From assembly GCA_034359265.1 (NCBI GenBank), contig CP136890.1, positions 70,867,501-70,931,500 of the forward strand: DNA of 64,000 bases, read 5' to 3'. The DNA comes from Canna indica. Lineage: Eukaryota; Streptophyta; Magnoliopsida; Zingiberales; Cannaceae. Numbering within the stretch: the first letter of the stretch is position 1; the number at the start of each line of letters is the position of its first letter. A program made the position numbers and the translations under genes. The notes under the pieces were generated by a model. That model had not been told where the DNA came from, did no database searches, and saw nothing but the letters and a program-made list of their open reading frames with translations. This document shows, in pieces, positions 54,882 to 64,000 of this stretch.

Positions 54882-56487
54882 CTATAGGGTTGGTAATAGC
54901 ATCAGCTCTCTTTTAAGATCGTGCCCACCAATGGAAATGTCATAGTCCCTAAAGACCGTCCTAGCGACAAACAATACTACTACTAATGGTTCAACTAACC
55001 AACTTTTGTCCTTTCCCAACCTCGATGCCAGCAACTCAGATAGGAATGAATGTGTAGCACCTGGATCAAACAATGTATAAGCAGGTAATGTACTAATTAA
55101 AATGATGTCTGTCACTACTGCATTGGATGCCTCCGCGCCCTCACGAGTCAATGCAAACACGCGAGTAGGTGGCCTCCCTGGGCCCACTGTGCGCTTCTGC
55201 CCCGTCCCCCGAGTCCGAGTCCGTTGCTCCACTGAAGCTGTCGACATAGGAGCTCTCCCTATGGGTGGTACTGCTGCTTGATCGCCTGCAGGGCAATCCC
55301 TCAAGATGTGACATGGCTGGCCACACCCAAAACAAGTACTCGAACCGTAGCAAGCTTCTCTATGACTCCTCCCGCACTGCCCACACTCTGGCATCTCGCA
55401 TCTTTGTCCTCATGGTACTAAGGTACTCTAGGTAGCCGTCGATGGTCCCATCAGCGTACGGCCTCTAAAATTTCCCTGTCCCTAGCTCTACGGGCGCGCC
55501 ATCCCAGTGCCGACACCCTCTGAATGGGTGTTCCTATCCTCCTAACGGTGCTGCCTAAATCTCTTCTGAGTTGGTCCGTCCTGTCGATCGATAGATACCA
55601 TGGCTTCCTTCTGCATCGCCTCGTCCACCACCTGAACAAAGGTAGTGTCCTCGGTGTAGTGTATCAGTCTGCCAATCTGTACCCTCAGATCCTCCACGAA
55701 ATGCCTCACTTGGTCCCTTTCGATCACCACCAAAGATGGGTGGTAACGGGACAACCGTGTGAACTCGATCTTATACTCCGACACCATCATGGTGGCTGTT
55801 TGGCGAAGCTGCTCGAACTCCTTAGCTCGCCTTTCGCGGACATTCATGGGTAGGTATTTTTCGATGTTAGCAGTCTAGAACTCTCCCCACGTAGGGGCTG
55901 GTGCATGAGTCTCCCTATGCGCTCTCAATAACTGGTACCACTCTTTCGCTGGGCCCCTAAGTTGCAGCCCAACTATGTGCGTCATCGCCTCAAAGGAACA
56001 CTCCAAGACCGAGCATAGCTTTGTACAATAGTTTAGGAATGTCGTTACCTCCATTGCCTGATCTGCACCTGTGAATACTGGCAGCTTTAGCTTTACGAAG
56101 TCCATGTACAACGAGCTGCATACCACTGGCTTTCACCGATCCTCCTGGTATCCAGACTGAACCGACTCGACCGGCTCGGTCACTGTGGATGCCACTGGTG
56201 GTACAGATGGGGTCCATTGCTGTGCCAGCTCCCTCTCACTACAAAGCTCCTCTCGCTCCCTATGAAACTCCTCTCGTTCTTTATGGAATTTGTCCCATTC
56301 TCTGCGAAGCTCCTCGGTTAGCTCCGCTAGTTGGGTCTCTAGCAAGTACAACTCTAGGGTCTCGCACTACCTCCTCCTGAGCCACCTGGCAGGTAGCACG
56401 ATCTCTGCCTCGGTCGCGACCTTGACCTCGTCTGCCAGCGGAGTTACTTCCGTTTCCACTCATCGCGACATCATCATGTGCCTCCAT
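54882..56487 (-). pseudogene. Gypsy gag and protease, broken
   Basis: The likely start is MEAHDDVAMSGNGS at 56487. A charged helix RREWDKFHKEREEFHRER (about 56310), the gag core (56126-55542) with KLPVFTGADQAMEV and KEFEQLRQTATMMVSEYKIE, then a knuckle CFGCGQPCHILRDC (about 55325). The protease reads YTLFDPGATHSFLSELLA (about 55070), with Pro where the active-site triad normally has Ser or Thr (DSG/DTG). Stops and frameshifts separate the parts. Confidence 0.85.
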
Positions 56488-56661
56488 TTCTATTAATAAG
56501 AAAGCAAGTACTACACAATTTAATATATAAACAAACAACTTAATCAAAAACACGTACCGCCGCTGGTGCGTAGGTTCAGCTGTCGATCTCGTGACTAGGA
56601 CATACCATATGTGAACACGGTAGCAGTGCCCCCATACAATACCTACTATCCTATTATCGTA

Positions 56662-56676
56662 CCCGTTATGATACCA
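56662..56676 (-). promoter_or_regulatory. Primer-binding site of the Gypsy element
   Basis: Minus strand TGGTATCATAACGGG, three bases beyond the LTR end GGGGTGTGATA. The first seven bases fit initiator tRNA-Met. Confidence 0.7.
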
Positions 56677-56679
56677 CTT

Positions 56680-58543
56680 TATCACACCCCAAATCCAGTA
56701 TGACCAGCTAGGGTACGCCACGTACCCCGAAGCCTAACCCAACTCAAACCATAATTTAGAAATAACCTGAACAGACCATAATATTTCAAAGAGAATAAAT
56801 ATACTCAATTCGAACCAAACTATAGACTCAAATAACATAAAATGTTCAAGTTATTAAAGAAAGTTTTATAAATAACCAAGACGCCTAAAAGAAATAAAAT
56901 GCGAAAACATCGACCCGAGTCTACATGACTCATTAACTCAAAGAAAAGAGAAAAGACTCAGGTATCCCCCTCGACCACAAAATGTCACGAGACCTGTTAC
57001 CCTGCCGCCACCAGCCGCGCTACTGCACCTCGGTATACCTCTAATCTAGTTTAGGTGCTGTAAAATAACAGAAATGAGGGGTAAGTCCAACTAGGACTTA
57101 GTGAGTAGATCAGTCCTCGATTCCTCCACATCATCATCATGCGATAAGGAAGCATTATAAAAAGCAGTAAATAACATCATAACATAATAAGCATATCTAC
57201 TACTCTACGCATGATAACCACATCCATCATAGATAAAACATCATAATGCAATGTCACATCCACATGAATGATCTCCGGACCCTTCGGCCCCTGAAGCGAC
57301 ATAGGGTAGGTAGACGGTGTGGCCTCCGAACTACCACCCAGCTCAATGTCGTCTCTTTGGGGTATGCGCTCCCCTCACTGGCACTGGCTCTTTCCGAACC
57401 GTCTCTTTGGGGCATACGTTCCCCTCACCAGTCGGATCTCTGGACAGTCTCTTTGGGGTGTAATCTCCCCTCATCAATCAGACTTTCAGAATAAGGCCAA
57501 CGCTGTCTCTTTGGGGGCATACCCTCCCCACACTAGTGAGGCTACCGGGAAATGCACAAGCACATCACACATGTTGTTATAAGAATAAGCATAAGATGCG
57601 CTATCAGTATATAACAAGCTAGGTTAAGGGCACATGTATATAAGAATATAGCATGGAATGTACAACTCATAAATAAAAGGTACAACACATCCCATAGTGT
57701 AGGGAAAAGAGAACGAAAAGCATGTATAATAAGCCCTAAAATAGGGAATTACCACCCAACAATCCTATGCAATTTTAACCCGTGCCCTAGGTGACCCTAG
57801 TCGAGTACCCTAGGGTTGGCCTACCTTCCTCACCCGAGTGCCCTAAGGGCAAGGAAGGTTCGGCCCCCTTAGGTGCCCTTAGGGTCGGCCCTTCCGAATG
57901 ACAAATTAGGATCCTAATGTCCCTAGGGTCCTTAATTCCTAGGTATAGGTTCCTACAATATTTATATAATTAGGAATAAATTCAACATACCCTAAAGTGA
58001 AATCCCTAGGTGTAAAAATATGTTAAAAACCCTAAAAATCCTTTCTTTAGGTGGCCGACCACCCAAGGATTCCTAAAGAACCCTAAAGGAGGGCGACATA
58101 CCCTAAATCTCCCCAAAAACACCTTCCCCCAAGATTTCAAGCAATCACCAAGAACCCTCAACAACCATCAAGAAACCCCAAAGAAATCATCAAGAATTGA
58201 AGGAAAAGTGGGGCGGAACAACAAGGGTAGGGGCGGCCAAATCGCCCAAAAATTGATTCGATGAAATTACAACGACGATAGGAAAACCCTCGATACGAAT
58301 ACTCAAACCAATACAACTAAATCGAATAAAAAAATCAATGAAATCCCATGACATAGGGGTGGTTGCATGGCTGATGAAAAAGAGGGAAAAAGAAGGCTAA
58401 TCCACTCACCACTTTGAAGAAAATGAGAGGGAAGAAGACAATAGGGATTCTCGCCTTCAATCGGCACCGACAAACTCACGGAATTCCGGCTCCGACGAAC
58501 TCACGGAATTCTAGCTCCGACGGCTCCTCCTCCTTGGTGTCGC

Positions 58544-58579
<36 letters not shown>

Positions 58580-58928
58580 GTGGTGCGCGGCTAAACAATA
58601 GCCGTGCGCCCCCAATGGGTAGTTTATGGGCACTGGTTTGCCCAAATTACCAAAACGACGTCCTCACTTATTTGACCCGGCTTCTAAATTCTATAATTAA
58701 TTCATTCTAACTTTGATTCAAGTTCTGCTTGAACCTATAGAATCGTATCGAGATCCTCTATCATATTAACATTATAAATCATAGAAAAAAATAGATTTTT
58801 CCTAATTTTTTCTATATTTAAAGCTTACCTGAATTCAATTACGCAACTCTACGCCAACCCGCGCTAACTCGAGACCACGATCCCCTACTTAAGAATAAAA
58901 TATATTTTTTAGGATTTTAGGCATTATA
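56680..58928 (-). repeat. 5' LTR of the Gypsy element, about 2.25 kb
   Basis: On the minus strand it starts TATAATGCCTAAAATCC (the partner sequence has TGTAATGCC) and ends GGGGTGTGATA. It contains the four tandem units (57350-57545), a (CT)n run at 58545-58576, and GC-rich frames that are artefacts. Confidence 0.78.
58545..58576 (-). repeat. (CT)n microsatellite in the Gypsy LTR
   Basis: About sixteen CT units; the corresponding site in the other LTR copy (51395-51405) has only a short CTCTCTCTCTC. Confidence 0.85.
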
Positions 58929-60380
58929 GAACGACTATTCAAAGTTAGCCTACGGGCACTGTGCAAATGCCCCCACGTCGTGGCGTATCTATTAAACACT
59001 AGTGTTCTTAGCCGTGGACTCCCTTAAGTCCAGTGGACCGTATTATGTCCCCACTGAAAGGAATAATATTCTTGAGCAAATCACATGTCGATGTGTTTAG
59101 GGATTATTCAATGGTAATGAATAAATGCAGCATCTTTTCATCATATGTTGCATCTTTGTTTTGTTAATAAGATTATGATGAACCCCATGAACTTGGGCAA
59201 ATAAATCTAAGCCATGATGAGATCATGCCAGTGAGACTTTAGAATCCAAAGGTCCCAGTTGTAAATGTTCCTAGTTGTAGGATCACCAAGTAGGCGATAA
59301 GTAATTTCGACAAGACTAGTACACTTGGTACATGCCCTATTAGATAGGGGGTAGCTGATATCGCAGTTACCTATGAGGTGTCATTAATGTACAATTGCAG
59401 GTGCTCATTATAGAATAAGTTCACTGAACAAACCCGCTCGAGGAACGCCTAATGGAATCCTTACATGAGTGTCAATAGGTTATTCCTCAGGTGATAGTGG
59501 GTGCAAACAATCCTTGGACCTGAGGTTGTCATGGTTACCTTGTGATTGACGATCTATCATTTTGGTGCTATCCTTGCATGGCTTGCAAAGTTGTGTGCCA
59601 GTTGCTACTAAGCATAATGAAGCTTTAATGGAGGTAGGTGAGCAACCAACAAGGAATCAGTTACTCCTAGTGAGAGGAGATAGTGTCATTGGTGCTCTTG
59701 TAAGTGTCAACTAGGGAATCTCTGGCTAGAGTGGATATGAAAGTCAAAAAAGGGTTTTTGATATTTCATGATTGAGATGACAACTTGATAGAGTGGAATA
59801 CATATGAATTAATATTAGGGATTGACAACTTCTGCACCTTAGCCGCATTCTAGACATTGTAACCGAAGGATTTAGTTGCATGGTAACTGATCACCGAAGG
59901 TCGTCCAATCCCTGCAGATTGAACATCACACTATTCGGGTAGTCATGATATGTTGCTAGACGATGCTAAGGGGGTTTAGTGGTGGCTCGTAGAAATTCGA
60001 ATAGAAGATGTTGTATCGAATTCGACTCTCCGTTATGCACAACTCAGTGCTGGCTTAGTGTGGGGCCCAATGTGTCACACACAAATAGGCTACTCTTGCA
60101 ATGGGCTTTATGAGATAGACTCCGAACGTGGCACTTAATTTCTACTAGCATGGATATGTCGCAACCCGTTCATGGTTCAAGTGTTAGACCTGACCCCTGA
60201 ATTGGTTTGAACGAATTATACTTGAGGAAGGAGTTCCTCGTAACCATAATTTATAGGGTACGACATACGATAAGTTAGACCTGACCCCTGGATCGGTTCA
60301 AGTGTTGAACCGAACCGAACCCATGGTCTGGTTCAAGGAGTAAACTAGCCCATGGTTCAAGGTGGGTTGGCTCTAATAAG
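58929..60380. other. Non-coding DNA, probably old LTR-retrotransposon sequence
   Basis: No domain readable in six frames. TAGACCTGACCCCTG...TTGGTTTGAACGA-type sequence is repeated at 60186 and 60268, a short local duplication. Confidence 0.35.
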
Positions 60381-61150
60381 GAGGGAAACATAAATTCTAT
60401 TTTGAATAAAATTTTTGGTTCGAATTCGAATTCGAATCAGGGGAGACCATGCTTGGTCTCCCCATATGCCTACTCTCCCTATTAAATAGGGAGATTAGTT
60501 TTGACTCCCTATTTGATAGGGAGTTGAATTTAATTCATCCATATCAAATAGGGAATGGATCAATTCATCCCTATCAAATAGGGAATTAATTGGAGGCGAA
60601 CCCCAAAATTTCAAATTCTGAGGTGAGTTCAAATTTGAACCGGGGAGCTATTGTAGCCGCCCCTTGGAGATATAAATAGCCAAATGGGGTTGGCCAAACC
60701 CCCTAAGGATGATTTTCTATCCCTGAATTTGTTTCTCCACCTCTAATCTCTAGCCGCACCTTGTAGTTTCCCTTCTTGTTCATCCTCTAGCTTCGTGAAG
60801 GTCCGTCGGATTGTTTCTCCGTCGGAAATCGCTGCCGGTTTGTTTTTTTTGGAGGAGTCCAAAAATCCCAGCAAGGTATTCTCTCCTTGTGTCAATTCGT
60901 TACTTGGTTTCTCATCATTTTTCTCCCTTTGCCCATTGTCCGGTTCTTGGTGGAAGGGCTGACCATTCTTTAGTGCAAACCGTAGTTGAGAAACTTGTCA
61001 GTTGAGCCACAACGAGCCCGAGAGGTCGCTGCCCCTTTTGTTATGAGGCGCTTGATGTGAACTTGCATTGGAGGGCGTGCACGAGTGCGTTTGAGATTCA
61101 AGATTGGAGCAACCCTCTTTGCCCTACAGCTTGAGGTATAACTTATGCTC
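60381..61150 (+). repeat. LTR-like block with a TATA box and clustered hairpins
   Basis: Contains GAGATATAAATAGCC (about 60667) as a TATA box and then a pyrimidine-rich leader. Upstream, GGGGAGACCATGCTTGGTCTCCCC-type and CTCCCTATTAAATAGGGAG-type inverted repeats cluster (60439-60595). It looks like an LTR of a Copia or unclassified element, but no partner or coding part is present. Confidence 0.4.
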
Positions 61151-62789
61151 CTTCCTCTCATGATTGAATTCCTTAGAATCACTAAAGTATATCACTATTT
61201 TTGAGATGTTTTGGAATTGCTTTTTTTTTTCCGCTGTATTTTCTCTCTACATCCCAACACCCGTCTGAAGCACAAGACTAACTGGCCGCAAGTAGATCAT
61301 CATGATGAGTTAACTTTTTACTAACACTATAAATAGATAGTAGCACTGAAGCGTGTGCAAGTAATACTATGCTCATGTCATGAACACCACTATAGCATAT
61401 ATCCAATAATGCATAAGATAATGTAACTCTGAATCATTATAAAGCATATGATATAACTCTTCGGAGCACAATGACTAACACATATAACATGCCCAATGCA
61501 ATCAAGTAAGAAAATGCCAAAAATGAACACATGCATAATATCTTTATAAGCGCTACATGTCATGTTTCAATAAAATTATGCAAGGATTTCCAAGATTAAT
61601 AATGGAACCAAAATTCAATAATTGAGAGCACAATAAGGACAATGTCACATAGTGTAGGGTTCACTGAACTATAAGAGGATTTACCAAATCTCAACAACTA
61701 AATAACTACAATTATCGCAATACGAATCTTAAAATATCATAGCAACTAGCGCAAAAACCAAAGCACCAAAATTAGGTATTGCTCGAATGATACATGCCCC
61801 ATTTAGAAAATTCGACTTCAACAATGAGTCTGTAGCATTGATTCCATAAAGATTCATATATAATATGTTAAAATCTGACTTATGAAAGCCCCTGAAATAG
61901 ATAGAAACACTATTATAACGTTGTTATAAACCTAAATAACACCCACCTATATAAGTTACTATAATAGTTCTTAATAACATAGTTATTTTCGAATATAACA
62001 CCTTTCTTTTAAAAACACCATTATCATGTATATATCACTGTTAGAAACTTTGAAACAATGACAATGAGGTGCCGTTGGCGCAATGCAGTGGGGAAGTTAC
62101 CCTAACTTCCCCTTCCCCACCTAAACCAGCGGCAGTGCCTCCAGCGCAATGCAACCTGAGTGGCTGTATATTGCGTCGGCGGCTATAATACATGCTCTAA
62201 TTTTATTAAATTTTGATTTCAGCGAGAGGCCCAGGATTCACGTCGGAGCGGGCCGAGTGAATTGTCGGAGGGTGCGATCGAAGGTATGACCCTTATACGC
62301 AAAGAATTTATCTTAATTTAGGATGAACTTGATTGTGGGTTCAAGTTGGGTCCGAAAACCGCATAGTAGGTGGTTTGGTTGAGTGGAGGCTAACTTAAGT
62401 TGAGTTAACTTAAGGGGGGGCATTATGGTAATTTGGATTTTAGTGAAAAATAATAATAAAATAGAGAGATAGCCGCCCCTTAAGATTGTGGGTTCACGTC
62501 GGAATTAACTATACAACTCCAAGAGGGAGCCACACGTAGCCCTATGCAAGAGGGAGCCGTACCTTGGAGATTGGCCAAATTCTTCTTTGCAAGAGTTCTT
62601 CGTCTTGAGGCTTCATCATTGTCATCTTCTCCTTGTCTTCAATCAAAGCTGAGTGGATTTCTAGGGCCGGCTCCCCTTGAGAGCTTGCCATCTTGATGTG
62701 GCCAAAACATCTTGTTGAAGGAGGTTTGCTGAATTTTATCTCATATTCAAATCTTCATGCTTGTTCGGTCGGAATATGTGTGGTAGGGT
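61151..62789. other. Non-coding intergenic or decayed repeat DNA
   Basis: AT-rich to about 62040, then mixed. I found no gene, TIR or LTR end that I can support. Confidence 0.4.
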
Positions 62790-64000
62790 ATGTTGAAGAA
62801 ATGGAAACACTAGAGGGGGAGGGGGGGGGGGGGGTGAATAGTGTGTTTAGTAAATCGATTTTAAACATTTTCTTAAAATAATTAGGTAATTTATAATTCG
62901 ATGATTTGATGCAGAAGCGATAAATAGTAAAGCAATTAACACAATCAATAAATCAATGCAAACACAAGAATTTATGGTGGTTCGGCCCCAATGCCTACTC
63001 CACTACCTAAGCACCCCACTTAGGACTTCCAAACTAGGTTTACTAGATTAATTCTTGTTTCCCTTACAATGAGGACTTTGACTCGAAGAGTTGCACTCTC
63101 GACCTAAGGCACTTCCACACCCGGAAGTCACTGCCTTCTTACCGAGAGAACTCTTCCACCTCAATCCTAAGGGACAACTCGGCTAATCCTAGTAAGTTAT
63201 GCTTACATAAGTGGTTTTACACCTTTTCACCAAGGTAACCACTTCCACGCACAAGACCAAACAATCCTAGGTCTATCACACACATAAATCCAATAAAAAC
63301 AAGTTCAAATAACAGTTAAAATTACAATGAAAAGAGCTGAAAAGGTAAACCAAGATTAAAAGCTCTTTTCCAAGCCTTGGAACCTCCAACTCACCGAGTA
63401 GTAGAGTTCAAATCAAATCCCGAGCTGAAGAGCAATTGGCGCTTGAAGAAGAACGTTGACGGAAGAGCAGAGCGCGCTGCAATCAATCTCTTGGAAGGCT
63501 TAAAACTCCCTTTTAATTGCTTAATAAAATTTGTAAGAGTGGGAGAGAGAAGAATTAAAGGAGTTAGATCAAGGATATATATAACCTCTCAAAGGAACGA
63601 CAGCTCATCGGGCTAAAATCTAGCCGTTATAGTAGCTCGGTCGATTGGCCGGTCAACCGACCGATCGATTGCTTAGAGCGACCGCTGCCTATTCTCTCTG
63701 TGCGGTCGACCGACGGGTCGATCGCCAGACGTAAATTTGCATTCCTGCAATCTGGTCGACTACCCGATCGACCGACGTAGATTGAGGCTTTGGCGATCCG
63801 TAGTTTGATCAATCGATCGGTCGACTGATGCGTTCTCTGCCAATTTTTGGCTTCAATCGGTCGACCGCCCGATTGACCGAAGTAGCTACTACCGCTTTGC
63901 GGCATCCTTCGGTCGACCGAGATGGCTTTTGCCATTTTCCTAACCCTATTCAGTCGACCGATCAATCGATCAAACATAGGCTGAAATTGATTTTTCAGTC
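62790..64000 (-). repeat. Second SIRE-type Copia LTR, cut by the window edge
   Basis: Starts TGTTGAAGAAATGG and contains GTGGTTCGGCCCCAATGCCT and the other blocks shared with 41167-41700 in the same orientation. No primer site or gag follows on its left, so it is a solo LTR or the outer LTR of an element whose inside has been lost. A run of G (about 62816-62834) precedes GTGAATAGTG. The right part (63640-63970) repeats GGTCGACCG/CGATCGA motifs. Confidence 0.72.

Larger units (their letters stand above)
51085..58928 (-). mobile_element. Gypsy (Del/Tekay-like) LTR retrotransposon, defective
   Basis: On the minus strand: 5' LTR (58928-56680), primer-binding site TGGTATCATAACGGG (56676-56662), gag, protease, reverse transcriptase, RNase H, then rearranged LTR sequence. 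The integrase and chromodomain region are absent because pol ends abruptly near 52959. Stops occur in gag and pol. Confidence 0.82.

Overview
This window is nuclear DNA of a flowering plant. A monocot is the likeliest source, because the first exons of several genes are strongly GC-rich and grade into AT-rich later exons, but the species cannot be named from the sequence. Four host genes have a supportable exon structure: an LRR receptor-like pseudokinase (2835-5848, +, 7 exons), a plastid-type cis-prenyltransferase (9346-16733, -, 3 exons), a FRIGIDA-like protein (26821-36594, +, 3 exons) and a short arabinogalactan peptide (37437-37625, +). They have no operon-like relationship and belong to unrelated processes (receptor signalling, polyprenol synthesis, flowering/nuclear regulation, cell-surface proteoglycan).

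The rest is mostly transposable elements, many nested, several with target-site duplications (TSDs) that can be read directly. From left to right: a PIF/Harbinger-like element (479-1142); a probable solo LTR (6690-9096); a complete but decayed Copia element with 120-bp LTRs inside cis-prenyltransferase intron 2 (10852-15900, TSD GATAC); a second Copia on the minus strand (about 17150-21624) whose RNase H is split by a Harbinger-like element (17627-19547), which in turn holds a CACTA element (17642-19010, TSD TAC) carrying a piece of a MATE transporter gene; an L1-type LINE (21625-26028); a tRNA-Gly 3' half next to a hAT-like end; three nested inverted-repeat elements (28173-30665) and a hAT MITE (32126-32485) in the 8-kb first intron of the FRIGIDA-like gene, together with a third, internally deleted Copia.

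After 39.8 kb I see no intact host gene. That half holds a SIRE/Maximus-type Copia gag and LTR, a foldback element carrying glycoside hydrolase 17 fragments in both arms (42168-43548), a broken CACTA transposon with TNP2, DUF4218 and DUF4216 remnants (about 43960-50940) that has itself received a foldback MITE and a Harbinger-like element filled with a GC-rich minisatellite, a Gypsy (Del/Tekay-like) element with a rearranged 3' side (about 51085-58928), uncharacterised LTR-like DNA, and a second SIRE-type LTR running off the right edge.

The most interesting points are the two captured gene fragments (MATE inside the CACTA element; GH17 in inverted orientation inside a foldback, a plausible hairpin-RNA source), the three-deep nests with readable TSDs, the permuted LTR block of the Gypsy element, and the TE-inflated introns of two genes that nevertheless keep open, conserved exons.
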